Made by a program: the position numbers and the translations under genes. A stretch of DNA of 64,000 bases from the NCBI GenBank assembly GCA_902526045.1, contig CABZJI010000004.1, positions 1 through 64,000 of the forward strand, in the 5' to 3' direction. Each line of letters begins with the position of its first letter. Within the stretch, counting starts at the first letter, position 1. The DNA is from an uncultured SAR86 cluster bacterium. GTDB lineage: Bacteria; Pseudomonadota; Gammaproteobacteria; Magnimaribacterales; AG-339-G14. A model generated the notes under the pieces. The model ran no database searches. It saw only the letters and a list, made by a program, of their open reading frames with translations, and was not told where the DNA came from. Below are positions 21,255 to 30,319 of the stretch, in pieces.

Positions 21255-23651
21255 ATGAAAAAATTTTTTAGTTCATTATTCAGGTCAAAGATATTTCTAA
21301 TATCTCTAATTACTATTCTTTTGCCATTTCAGATGGCGCTTGGCGTTTATATATATCTTTATCCTGAATTACCAAAAATTAGTGACCTTGATAAAGCAGA
21401 GTTACAAATCCCATTAAAAATTTATACTAGCGATGGAAAGCTTATTTCTGAATTTGGGGAAATTCATAGAACTAAAATTACTTTTGAAGACATACCAAAA
21501 GGGCTTGTTAATGCCTATCTAGCTGCAGAAGACGATGAATTTTTCTCCCATACGGGTATAGATTTTACAGCTCTTGCTAGAGCGATAAGTGAGTTAATAA
21601 TTACGGGAGAAAAAGGCAGTGGAGGAGGAACTTTGACAATGCAAGTTGCAAGAAATTATCTGCTTACTCAAGAAAAAACCTACAAAAGAAAATTAAAAGA
21701 AATCTATACGGCCTTTATGCTTGAAGTTTTCTTAACTAAAGAGGAAATATTTGAACTTTATGTAAATAAAGTTTTTTTAGGAAACAGAGCCTATGGCGTT
21801 GTCGCGGCCTCCTCGATTTATTATGGAAAACCTCTTCAGGATTTATCTGTAGCTCAATTCGCAATGATTGCTGCATCAACACAGAGGCCATCAGAGGTGA
21901 ACCCACTGGCAAATAAAAGAAGAGCATTGAATAGAAGAAATTGGATACTTACACGAATGAAAGATCTCGGATATATCTCAGAAAATGATTACGAAGTAAA
22001 TGTATCTGAACCTCTTACAGCAGATAATTTTGGAATAAAACCTGAGGTGGAAGCCGGTCATTTGGCAGAGGAAATTAGAAAATACATGGTTAGTAACTAT
22101 GGAAAGGGAGTATATAAAGGTGGCTATGAAGTTTATTCAACAATAAATTCAGAACATCAACTTTCCGCTAACAAGGCCCTTAAAACAGGTATCGAGAGTT
22201 ATGAGAATAGACATGGATTTAGAAAGCCAAAGAATTATAAAAATTTGATCCCAAATAAATTTCTTAACAAGTCTGAAGTGTTCTATAAATTTTTTTATCA
22301 AGATATAGATTTTTCTGATGAGTATGGAATAGAAAAAACGGATGAGCATCCTTTCAAAGAGATTGAAGCTCTTTATGAGTCACTCCCAAAATACAAAAAT
22401 TTTGTCCCTGCCATATTTCTTTCAGTAGAAGATCAAGTTGTATTTCTTATCAACTCTAATTTAGAGCTAGTAAGAATTTTTATTGAGGAGTTGAGTACGA
22501 AGATTAAACCAAAAATTGATGAAAATAGAATAGATAGAGAGGTGCAGGAATTCTCGGATTTCTTCTTTCCCGGAGATCTCGTTTGGATGAATGAAAGTGG
22601 TGAAAAAGTAGAACTTTCTCAATACCCAGAGATTCAATCGTGCATCGTAAGCCTTGATCCAAAGGATGGAAAAATCCTGGCCTTGGTCGGAGGATATGAC
22701 TTTTATTCAAGTAACTTTAATCGAGTTTTTCAAGCAAAACCCCAACTTGGTTCAAACTTTAAACCTTTTTTATATAGTGCTGCTTTTGAGAATGGTTATA
22801 ACCCATCCTCAATAATCCTTGATGCACCTATAGTTTTTGAAGATGAGAATTTAGAAGATGTCTGGCGCCCAAAGAATTCATCCGGTAGATTCTATGGACC
22901 AACAAGATTAAGAGAGGCGCTAGTTCAATCAAGAAATATAGTTTCAGTGAGACTTCTTCAGGAATTAGGTATAGATAAAGTAAGAAATCATGTTCAGAAA
23001 TATGGATTCCAAGAAGATGAAATTCCGAATGATTTGTCTCTGGCTCTAGGATCTTATAGTTCAACTCCTCTTCAAAATGCAAAAGCCTTCTCCATCATTG
23101 CTAATGGAGGAAGATCGATTGAGCCCTTTTATATTGAAAAAATCATTCTTCCTAATTCAGAAGTATTAGATTTCTCAAAAACTAAAACTTTAGATTTTAG
23201 GACCTCAAGATTATGGAATGGATACAATGAAGAAAATGATGATGAAGGAATCATTGATCCTAGAATTACATATGTAATTAATGACATTTTGATAGAAGCG
23301 GCAAAAAGAGGAACAGCAAGCAATATAAAAAAATTATCCAGAGATGATTTTGCAGGAAAAACTGGAACGACTAATGGTGCAGAGAGTACTTGGTTTACAG
23401 GCTTTAATAATAGCTTCTTGGCAACTGTTTGGTTTGGATATGATGAACCTAAACCACTAGGAGAAAGAGAGTTTGGAAGTACAACTGCTTTACCTATCTG
23501 GATGAACTATGTCTCCGAGGTTGAGAACTATATAGATATAGGAACGCAACCAAGACCTAAGAATTTATCTGCAGCCAGATTGAATAAAAGTACAGGAGAA
23601 ATTGCCAAGCCGGATGAAAAGAACATTTTCTTTGACTTTATGATAAATTAA
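21255..23651 (+). CDS. mrcA: Penicillin-binding protein 1A, bifunctional peptidoglycan synthase
   Basis: A 798-residue class A PBP. It has an N-terminal cytoplasmic stub and one membrane anchor (about residues 11-36). The glycosyltransferase 51 domain includes catalytic Glu92 in 'AAEDDEFFSH', 'GGGTLTMQVARN' and 'KEEIFELYVNKVFLG'. The transpeptidase domain has the nucleophile in 'SNFK' near residue 500, 'SRN' near 559 and 'KTGTT' near 701. An insert of about 130 residues between the two domains matches the OB-like region of gammaproteobacterial PBP1A. It polymerises and cross-links peptidoglycan in the periplasm. Confidence 0.96.
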   Translation: MKKFFSSLFRSKIFLISLITILLPFQMALGVYIYLYPELPKISDLDKAELQIPLKIYTSDGKLISEFGEIHRTKITFEDIPKGLVNAYLAAEDDEFFSHTGIDFTALARAISELIITGEKGSGGGTLTMQVARNYLLTQEKTYKRKLKEIYTAFMLEVFLTKEEIFELYVNKVFLGNRAYGVVAASSIYYGKPLQDLSVAQFAMIAASTQRPSEVNPLANKRRALNRRNWILTRMKDLGYISENDYEVNVSEPLTADNFGIKPEVEAGHLAEEIRKYMVSNYGKGVYKGGYEVYSTINSEHQLSANKALKTGIESYENRHGFRKPKNYKNLIPNKFLNKSEVFYKFFYQDIDFSDEYGIEKTDEHPFKEIEALYESLPKYKNFVPAIFLSVEDQVVFLINSNLELVRIFIEELSTKIKPKIDENRIDREVQEFSDFFFPGDLVWMNESGEKVELSQYPEIQSCIVSLDPKDGKILALVGGYDFYSSNFNRVFQAKPQLGSNFKPFLYSAAFENGYNPSSIILDAPIVFEDENLEDVWRPKNSSGRFYGPTRLREALVQSRNIVSVRLLQELGIDKVRNHVQKYGFQEDEIPNDLSLALGSYSSTPLQNAKAFSIIANGGRSIEPFYIEKIILPNSEVLDFSKTKTLDFRTSRLWNGYNEENDDEGIIDPRITYVINDILIEAAKRGTASNIKKLSRDDFAGKTGTTNGAESTWFTGFNNSFLATVWFGYDEPKPLGEREFGSTTALPIWMNYVSEVENYIDIGTQPRPKNLSAARLNKSTGEIAKPDEKNIFFDFMIN

Positions 23652-23656
23652 TTAAA

Positions 23657-24241
23657 TTACTTATAAATTGTTAGCACTAATTTTGAAGAATATTCATTCC
23701 ATTCTTCCAATACTTTTCTTTTAAAATTTGATCTTACAAAGCTTTGAATCTTTCCCTCTAGAATGGAAATGATCAATCCAGCTGAATCAGTTGGAGTTAA
23801 GTTAAATTTTGCCTTGCTCGATTGTTCGTAATTTTGGAAGGCAAGTTTGATCTCAAGCTCAAATCTTTCAAATAAATGATTTACTTTTTCTTCTATTTTT
23901 ATTTCATCTGGACTAAGTGCTTCTCTAGTCAAAATTTTACAAATACCTTTGTTCTTCTCACAAAACGCTAATATTAGAGTACAAATGTTAAGAGGAGTCT
24001 CCGGACTTGAAACTTCTTTTTTAATGGATGATATTCTTGGAAAAATATTTTCCTCACAAAAATCAACCAAACCTTCAAATATCTTTCTTTTGCTTGGAAA
24101 ATGTTTATAGATGGCAGCTTCAGTTATCTCACATCGCTTTGCTAATTCAGCAGTAGTAATTTTTATCGGTTCTTTACTTTCCAGCATGGAAACTAAAGTT
24201 TGCATAATATTAATTTGTCTATTTGTCAGAGTTTCAGTCAT
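23657..24241 (-). CDS. slmA: Nucleoid occlusion factor, TetR family
   Basis: A 194-residue TetR-fold protein. The N-terminal helix-turn-helix reads 'ITTAELAKRCEITEAAIYKHFPSKRKIFEGL', very close to SlmA, which binds DNA over the chromosome and blocks FtsZ assembly there. Length matches the 198-residue E. coli protein. The gene order phosphomannomutase-argB-slmA is the same as algC-argB-slmA in Pseudomonas, which supports SlmA over an ordinary TetR repressor. It starts 1 bp after the argB stop. Confidence 0.87.
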   Translation of the reverse strand: MTETLTNRQINIMQTLVSMLESKEPIKITTAELAKRCEITEAAIYKHFPSKRKIFEGLVDFCEENIFPRISSIKKEVSSPETPLNICTLILAFCEKNKGICKILTREALSPDEIKIEEKVNHLFERFELEIKLAFQNYEQSSKAKFNLTPTDSAGLIISILEGKIQSFVRSNFKRKVLEEWNEYSSKLVLTIYK

Positions 24242-24242
24242 C

Positions 24243-25094
24243 TTATTTAGTTATCCAAGTTCCAACACCTTTGTCAGTAAGTATCTCAACTAAAACTGCA
24301 TGTGGCACTCTACCATCGACGATATGAGCACTTTTCACGCCGCTCTCTAGACTTTTGATCACTGATGAAAGTTTCGGAAGCATTCCTCCTTTTATGTTTT
24401 TTGCAATTTTTTTAGCTTTTTTAATATTCATTTCAGATATTTTTTTCCCTGATTTAGTCAACACTCCATTTACATCCGTCATCATAATTATCTTTTCAGC
24501 TTTTAATTTTTCAGCAACCTTGCAAGCCACATGATCAGCATTAATATTGTAATGCATGCCAAATCTATCCCTACCGATTGGAGCAATTATAGGAATTTTT
24601 CCATCAAAAATATTTTTCTTAATTAAATTTCCATCAACTTTTGTGATATCACCTACAAAACCAAGATTCACCTTTGTTTTAATTTTTTTACAGATAAGAA
24701 TACTCTCTCTAACGTCATTAAATGTTTTTGTCTTTGCTCCCCAAGTTTTGATCAGTTCAGCAATATCTCCGTTTACTTCTCTGAGAGTTTTAATAATAAT
24801 TTTTATTGAATTTTCGTCTGTTTTTCTAAGACCATCAATAAAAACACTTTTTATATTGCTCTTCTCTAAATTTCTTTCAATTTGAGGTCCGCCCCCATGA
24901 ACAAGAACAGGAAATATTCCAATTTGCCTCATCAAAGCGATATCTCTTGCAAAATTTTGCCTTAACTTATTTTCTTTCATGGCGCTCCCACCATACTTAA
25001 TGACCACTATCTTTCCAGAAAACTTTTGTATGTAAGGTAGTGCCTCACTTAGGATCTTTGCAAGTGATTCTGCTGATTTACTATCTTTGATCAT
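24243..25094 (-). CDS. argB: Acetylglutamate kinase
   Basis: A 283-residue amino-acid kinase that phosphorylates N-acetylglutamate in arginine synthesis. Features are 'VVIKYGGSAMKENK' at the N-terminus, 'VLVHGGGPQIERNL', 'NINADHVACKVAEKL' and 'MMTDVNGVL', and the C-terminal 'GGMLPKLSSVIKSLESGVKSAHIVDGR' type arginine-site region. Lys-rich segments reflect the AT-rich codon use. It overlaps the upstream phosphomannomutase gene by one base (TAATG), so translation is coupled. Confidence 0.95.
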   Translation of the reverse strand: MIKDSKSAESLAKILSEALPYIQKFSGKIVVIKYGGSAMKENKLRQNFARDIALMRQIGIFPVLVHGGGPQIERNLEKSNIKSVFIDGLRKTDENSIKIIIKTLREVNGDIAELIKTWGAKTKTFNDVRESILICKKIKTKVNLGFVGDITKVDGNLIKKNIFDGKIPIIAPIGRDRFGMHYNINADHVACKVAEKLKAEKIIMMTDVNGVLTKSGKKISEMNIKKAKKIAKNIKGGMLPKLSSVIKSLESGVKSAHIVDGRVPHAVLVEILTDKGVGTWITK

Positions 25095-26473
25095 TAAAAA
25101 TTTGTTTTGATCGTATTATCTACTTTCGAAATAGCTTTTTTAAATACATTTTTAATTTGATCTAAATCTTGAAGTGTATTTCCTTCAAATCTCAAAACCA
25201 AGCTTGGCGAAGTATTTGACGCTCTAATAAGGCCCCAGCAAGAATCTTTATCTATTCTAATTCCATCTAAGGAGCTGATTTCTCCATTTTCCTCCCCAAG
25301 TATATTTATTAGTTTACTTATTATTGTGAACTTATTTTCATCTGAGACAGATAAATTTATCTCAGGAGTTGATAAATTTTGAGGCAGTTCTGAGAAAATC
25401 TCCGATGAACTTTTTTCTTTTTCTGACAAAATTTCCAACATCCTACTTCCAGCATAAATAGCATCATCGAAACCGAACCATCTGTCTCTAAAGAAAATAT
25501 GCCCACTCATTTCTCCTGCTAAAAGCGCATTCTTTTCAAAAAGATTTTTCTTTATGAACGAGTGACCGGTTTTTGACATATAAGCTATGCCAGAGTTTTC
25601 CTCTATGAAATTTTTTAAAAGATTAGAACATTTAACATCAAAAATAATTGTCGCATTCTTATTTTTCTTTAATACTTGATCCGCATACAGAATCATTTGA
25701 ATATCCGGGTAGATAATTTTCCCTGAGTTATCAACAATTCCAACTCTATCTGCATCACCATCCAAGGCTATACCAATATCGGCATTTGATTCTTTTACTT
25801 TGTTTTGTAAATTTTCAAGATTCTTCGGATTACCAGGATCAGGATGATGATTTGGAAAGTTTCCATCTACTTCGCTGAAAAGTTCTATGACTTCACAACC
25901 AATCTCTTTAAATGCCTGTGGTGCGATCACTCCTCCAACACCATTTCCACAATCAAGACAAATCTTCATGGGTCTTTTTAATGAGATATTGTTTCTAAGC
26001 TCATCAATATAATCATCCAAAACATCTTTCTCCTCTAAATATCCTTTCTTGATATCTTTCGAGTATTTGCCTTGGAGTATGTAATTTTTGATATCTTGAA
26101 TTTCTTGGCCAAAGATAGTTTTACCTCCCAAAATTATTTTAAAACCATTATATTCTTTGGGATTGTGACTGCCCGTGATCATAACTCCATTCTTAGTTTT
26201 GAATTTCTCGACTGCAAAATAAAGCAATGGTGAGGGCACCATTCCCACATTTATGATATTTAAGCCATTTTCCAAGAAGGAGTTAATCAAGGCTGAGCAA
26301 ATTCTTTTACCAGATAATCTTCCATCGCGTGCTATGACAACTTGTTTTAAACCTAATTTTTTAATTTGATGACTTAAAGCTGATCCCAATGCGGTAACAA
26401 ATTCATCGCTCAGGTCCTCAGATGCAATACCTCTGATATCATATGCTCTAAAAATATTTTGATTAATTTGCAT
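25094..26473 (-). CDS. algC: Phosphomannomutase/phosphoglucomutase
   Basis: A 459-residue alpha-D-phosphohexomutase that interconverts hexose 1- and 6-phosphates for LPS and exopolysaccharide precursors. The phosphoserine loop is 'MITGSHNPKEYNGFK', the metal loop 'DGDADRVGIV', the sugar-specificity loop 'GEMSGHIFF', and the C-terminal phosphate-binding part 'IRASNTSPSLVLRFEG'. The synteny with argB and slmA mirrors algC in Pseudomonas. It diverges from ilvE with 17 bp between start codons. Assignment between strict PMM and dual PMM/PGM is not possible from sequence alone. Confidence 0.92.
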   Translation of the reverse strand: MQINQNIFRAYDIRGIASEDLSDEFVTALGSALSHQIKKLGLKQVVIARDGRLSGKRICSALINSFLENGLNIINVGMVPSPLLYFAVEKFKTKNGVMITGSHNPKEYNGFKIILGGKTIFGQEIQDIKNYILQGKYSKDIKKGYLEEKDVLDDYIDELRNNISLKRPMKICLDCGNGVGGVIAPQAFKEIGCEVIELFSEVDGNFPNHHPDPGNPKNLENLQNKVKESNADIGIALDGDADRVGIVDNSGKIIYPDIQMILYADQVLKKNKNATIIFDVKCSNLLKNFIEENSGIAYMSKTGHSFIKKNLFEKNALLAGEMSGHIFFRDRWFGFDDAIYAGSRMLEILSEKEKSSSEIFSELPQNLSTPEINLSVSDENKFTIISKLINILGEENGEISSLDGIRIDKDSCWGLIRASNTSPSLVLRFEGNTLQDLDQIKNVFKKAISKVDNTIKTNF

Positions 26474-26490
26474 TTAGTTCTAATTTAGAT

Positions 26491-27429
26491 ATGGATACTT
26501 CAAAAGGCCTCGAAAATATAGATGGCGTTGTATGGTTTGATGGCCAGTATGTTGACTGGAAAGATGCCAAAGTTCATGTTTTAACTCATACTCTTCATTA
26601 CGGATTAGGTGTATTTGAAGGTGTTAGAGCTTATTCTACCACGCAAGGACCAACGATTTTCCGTCTTAAGGACCATACAGATCGTCTTTTTGAATCTGCA
26701 GAAACAGTAAAATTAAAAATTCCTTATTCAAAAGATGAAATAAATAAAGCTCAAATAGAAGTTGTAAAGAAAAATAAACTAGAGGAAGCCTATATAAGGC
26801 CTATGTGTTTCTATGGTTCTGAGGGCTTAGGACTAAGGGCTGATAATCTCAAAGTTCATTGTATTGTCGCTGCTTGGTACTGGCCAAGTTACCTTTCTCC
26901 AGATCTTTATGAGAAAGGAATCAAAGTAAAACTATCTTCCTATAAAAGACAAAGAGGGAATAAAGTTTCGAGATCAAAAGTAAACGGGAACTACGTTAAT
27001 TCAATTGTTGCTCTTAATGAAGCTCTTGAAGCGGGTTTTGATGAAGCATTAATGTTAGATACAGAAGGAAATGTAGCTGAAGGTTCTGGAGAAAACTTTT
27101 TTATGGTGAAAGATGGGAAAATATTCACTCCTGATGTTGAGGCCTCCCTTAATGGTATTACAAGAAAAAGCATCATTGATTTGGCTAAAAATGAAAAAAT
27201 AGATGTCATTGAAAAGAAAATCTCTCCGGAAGAGGTTATTCAGTCAGATGAACTTTTTTTTACAGGAACTGCAGCAGAGGTATTACCAATTACATTTATC
27301 GATAAAAATAAAATATCAAATGGTCAAAGAGGACCTATTACCAAGATTCTTCAATCAAAATACTCCAGTCATGTGAGAGGGGAAAATATTTTATTTCCAG
27401 AATGGTTAACTAATATTTCTGATAATTGA
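26491..27429 (+). CDS. ilvE: Branched-chain amino acid aminotransferase
   Basis: A 312-residue fold-type IV PLP aminotransferase acting on leucine, isoleucine and valine. The N-terminal part has 'VHVLTHTLHYGLGVFEGVRAY', the lysine that binds PLP lies in 'SRSKVNGNYVNSIVAL', and 'EGSGENFFMVKDG' and 'FFTGTAAEVLPI' are typical. It closely resembles gammaproteobacterial IlvE in length and order of motifs. The stop overlaps the TTG start of the heptosyltransferase gene (TTGA), so it may lead the envelope cluster transcript. Confidence 0.95.
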   Translation: MDTSKGLENIDGVVWFDGQYVDWKDAKVHVLTHTLHYGLGVFEGVRAYSTTQGPTIFRLKDHTDRLFESAETVKLKIPYSKDEINKAQIEVVKKNKLEEAYIRPMCFYGSEGLGLRADNLKVHCIVAAWYWPSYLSPDLYEKGIKVKLSSYKRQRGNKVSRSKVNGNYVNSIVALNEALEAGFDEALMLDTEGNVAEGSGENFFMVKDGKIFTPDVEASLNGITRKSIIDLAKNEKIDVIEKKISPEEVIQSDELFFTGTAAEVLPITFIDKNKISNGQRGPITKILQSKYSSHVRGENILFPEWLTNISDN

Positions 27430-28382
27430 GAATCTTGATAATTAAAACTTCTTCTCTGGGAGATATAATTCATTCTTTTCCCGCTATTGTAGATATTAAA
27501 AAAAAATTTCCTAACTGCAAAATTGATTATCTAGTTGATAATGCATTTCTCAGAACAGCGAGACTTAATAAAAATATTGATAATTTTCTTACTATTTCTC
27601 ACAGAGAGAAAATGAATAAGTCAATTTTCTTGAAAATTAGAGATCTTGAAAAGGATCTTAATTCAATTTTTAAAAATAGATACTATGATCAAATTATTGA
27701 TTTACAAGGGCTGATTAGAACTCAAATAATCGGTGCAAGAATAAAAAAAATCACTGGCTCAAAACAATTTAATGGATATGACTTCAAGTCAGCCAGAGAG
27801 GCATTGTTTGTTTTTTTATACGATAGAAAAATAGGAGTATCAAAAAATTTGCATGCAGTGACGCGCATGAAAAATTTAGTTGCATCTTGTTTAGATTTCC
27901 CTCCGGAGAAAGATATTAATTTTGGATATGAGATCAACCATCTTAAAAGAGAAAATAAGGTTGTTTTCATCCATGGTTCTAGTAAAAAAAGTAAAGAATA
28001 TTCCACTGAAAGTTGGAAAAAAATTGCAGATTACCTTCAAAACTATAAGGTTGATATCTGCATTCCAGTTTATGACAATGAACAAAGAATTTTTTTTTAT
28101 GAAATTAGTGAATTAAATAATAAAGCTTATAAATTAGAAACTGAAAACCTAGAGAAAATAAAAAATGAATTAGCAAAATGTTCTTTCTTTATAGGTGTCG
28201 ATACTGGTTTTACTCATATTTGCTCAAGTTTTGGTATGTCGGGAATATTTCTTCTTGCCAAAACAGACCCAGTGAAGGCCGGACCTATCTTTAATCATCA
28301 AAAAGTTATTAGACAAAAATCAATGGATAAAATAGATCCAGAAGAAATAATTTCACTTCTTAAAGAGGAAAATTTTGATTGA
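27426..28382 (+). CDS. waaC: Lipopolysaccharide heptosyltransferase I-like (GT9)
   Basis: A 318-residue GT9 glycosyltransferase with a TTG start. The N-terminal 'ILIIKTSSLGDIIHSFPAIVDIKKKFPN' is the classic WaaC/WaaF motif. The nucleotide-sugar half contains 'VVFIHGSSKKSKEYSTESW' and 'FIGVDTGFTHICSSFG'. It would transfer heptose to the Kdo of lipid A in the inner membrane. The final step 'DTGFTHI' with 'PVKAGP' replaces the usual 'GPT..RTGP', so the exact donor is open. It overlaps genes on both sides, consistent with a single operon through about 31.3 kb. Confidence 0.85.
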   Translation: MRILIIKTSSLGDIIHSFPAIVDIKKKFPNCKIDYLVDNAFLRTARLNKNIDNFLTISHREKMNKSIFLKIRDLEKDLNSIFKNRYYDQIIDLQGLIRTQIIGARIKKITGSKQFNGYDFKSAREALFVFLYDRKIGVSKNLHAVTRMKNLVASCLDFPPEKDINFGYEINHLKRENKVVFIHGSSKKSKEYSTESWKKIADYLQNYKVDICIPVYDNEQRIFFYEISELNNKAYKLETENLEKIKNELAKCSFFIGVDTGFTHICSSFGMSGIFLLAKTDPVKAGPIFNHQKVIRQKSMDKIDPEEIISLLKEENFD

Positions 28383-29634
28383 TAATAAATTTAGAATAGG
28401 TCTGATCACTTATAGGGGTAATCCTTCATCAGGAGGCCAAGGTATTTACATAAACTATCTAAGTAAAGCTCTATCAGATCTTGGTCATGAGGTTACTGTC
28501 ATTTCTGGCCCTCCTTATCCGGAAATAAGAAAAGATATCAAACTCGTTAAAATACCCAGCCTTGACTTATTTTCAAAAAAAAACAGATTTCTTGACGTTA
28601 AATTTTCAAAATTATTATCTTTTAATAACTTGAAAGAATGGATAAGCGCAAACACTGGCGGTTTTCCTGAACCTCATACTTTTGGTCCAAGATTGAAGAA
28701 ATTTATTGAAGACAATGCAGATCAATTTGATTTAATTCATGACAATCAAACTTTATGTAAAGAACTCATTTCTCTTCAGCAAAAACTTCCTTTAGTAACA
28801 ACCATCCATCACCCAATTACGAAAGATTTAGAATTTCAGCTAAAAAGTACGAATGATTTTTTCTTAAAACTCCTCATAAAAAGATGGCACTCATTTATTC
28901 CAACTCAAATAAAGGTTGCAAAAAAATTAAAAAAAATTGTTGTACCGTCTGAATCATCTGGAAAAGATGTTGTGAAGGATTTTTCATTGAATGAAGCAAG
29001 CATTGAAGTTGTTTACAACGGCATAGATTTGAGTTTTTTCTATCCCTCCGAAAAGCCTTATGAGGAGTACAAAATATTATCCATAGCAAGCTCTGACGTA
29101 CCGATGAAAGGTTTAGATTTCATGATCAAAGCTTTTCCAAAAATAAAAAAAAGTTATCCCAAGGCTAAATTAAGTGTCTTAGGAAAAATAAGAGAGGAAG
29201 GACATACAGAGAGACTGATAAGTAGTTTAGATCTCAAAGATGATATAAATTTTGTATCAGGTCTATCTCATTCAGAATTAAGAGAACAATATTGCTCATC
29301 TCATGTAGTAGTTATTCCATCCTTGTATGAAGGTTTTGGTTTTGCTGCTGCAGAAGCAATGGCTTGTGGAGTTCCCGCGGTGGTATCCGATGGTGGATCT
29401 TTAAAGGAAATCATTGGAGAGGCGGGAAAGGTTATAATTCCTGGAAATGAAAACGCTATTGTTGATGCTGTAAATGAATTATTTACTTCAGAAGATTTAA
29501 GAAAAAACTTTGTAGTCAAAGGTATCTCTAGAGTTAAAGATAAATTTACATGGCACAATGCTGCTTTAAAGCTAGAAAATATTTATCAACAAATGATAGA
29601 GAATCATGCAAACAATAAATATTCAAAAACTTAA
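28375..29634 (+). CDS. GT4-family glycosyltransferase
   Basis: A 419-residue GT-B glycosyltransferase starting at TTG. The N-terminal half has 'SGGQGIYINYLSKALSDLGHEVTVIS', typical of retaining GT4 enzymes. The C-terminal half has the EX7E signature in 'YEGFGFAAAEAMACGVPAVVSDGG'. It starts inside the 3' end of the heptosyltransferase gene and its own 3' end overlaps the next methyltransferase by 29 bp. The position suggests an LPS-core or other cell-envelope glycan sugar; the donor cannot be told from the sequence. Confidence 0.88.
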   Translation: MIDNKFRIGLITYRGNPSSGGQGIYINYLSKALSDLGHEVTVISGPPYPEIRKDIKLVKIPSLDLFSKKNRFLDVKFSKLLSFNNLKEWISANTGGFPEPHTFGPRLKKFIEDNADQFDLIHDNQTLCKELISLQQKLPLVTTIHHPITKDLEFQLKSTNDFFLKLLIKRWHSFIPTQIKVAKKLKKIVVPSESSGKDVVKDFSLNEASIEVVYNGIDLSFFYPSEKPYEEYKILSIASSDVPMKGLDFMIKAFPKIKKSYPKAKLSVLGKIREEGHTERLISSLDLKDDINFVSGLSHSELREQYCSSHVVVIPSLYEGFGFAAAEAMACGVPAVVSDGGSLKEIIGEAGKVIIPGNENAIVDAVNELFTSEDLRKNFVVKGISRVKDKFTWHNAALKLENIYQQMIENHANNKYSKT

Positions 29635-30310
29635 TCTTTTGGATAATGCAAAAGTTCTTGATCTAGGTTGTGGAGAAGGTAGGCATTGTTTTGGTGCATA
29701 CATGCTTGCGAACTTAGACGTTTATGGTTTTGACATAAATCCGAAGGATGTTCAGAAAGCTATGAGTAATTTTCCACAATTTGATGAAAAATCTGATACA
29801 AAAAGTTGCAGTTTCGGATGTGCCGATGCCACAAAACTCCCTTTTGCCGACGAGACTTTTGATTACTTGATTTGCTCAGAGGTGCTGGAGCATATTCCAG
29901 AGGTTGATTGTGCAATTGATGAAATTATCAGAGTTACCAAGCGAGGAGGTAAAATTGCCGTTAGTGTTCCTTCTTTCTTTCCAGAATGGGTTTGCTGGTC
30001 TCTGAGCAGTGATTACCAATTAACACCAGGTGGACATGTAAGGATTTTTAAATACAAACAACTAAGAAAAATGATTGAAAAAAGGAATTGTAAATTCATA
30101 GAGAAACATCGTGAGCATGCACTTCATAGTCCGTATTGGTGGTTAAAATGTTTATTTTGGGAGAACCAAGACAATTCATATTTAGTCAACAAATATCATG
30201 ATTTTCTAGTATGGGATATGATGAAAAAACCTTTTATAACAAAACTTCTAGAAAAAATATTCCAACCACTGATTGGTAAAAGCACAGTTATTTATTTTGA
30301 AAAAAATTAG
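29606..30310 (+). CDS. SAM-dependent methyltransferase (class I)
   Basis: A 234-residue methyltransferase of the Methyltransf_11 type. Motif I is 'VLDLGCGEGRHCFGA', the acidic motif II lies in 'VYGFDIN', and 'ADATKLPFADETFDYLICSEVLEHIPEV' is the following typical segment. The substrate is not evident. It overlaps the GT4 gene by 29 bp and is followed 9 bp later by the toroid protein, so it probably modifies the product of the same pathway. Confidence 0.87.
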   Translation: MQTINIQKLNLLDNAKVLDLGCGEGRHCFGAYMLANLDVYGFDINPKDVQKAMSNFPQFDEKSDTKSCSFGCADATKLPFADETFDYLICSEVLEHIPEVDCAIDEIIRVTKRGGKIAVSVPSFFPEWVCWSLSSDYQLTPGGHVRIFKYKQLRKMIEKRNCKFIEKHREHALHSPYWWLKCLFWENQDNSYLVNKYHDFLVWDMMKKPFITKLLEKIFQPLIGKSTVIYFEKN

Positions 30311-30319
30311 AATCTAGTT

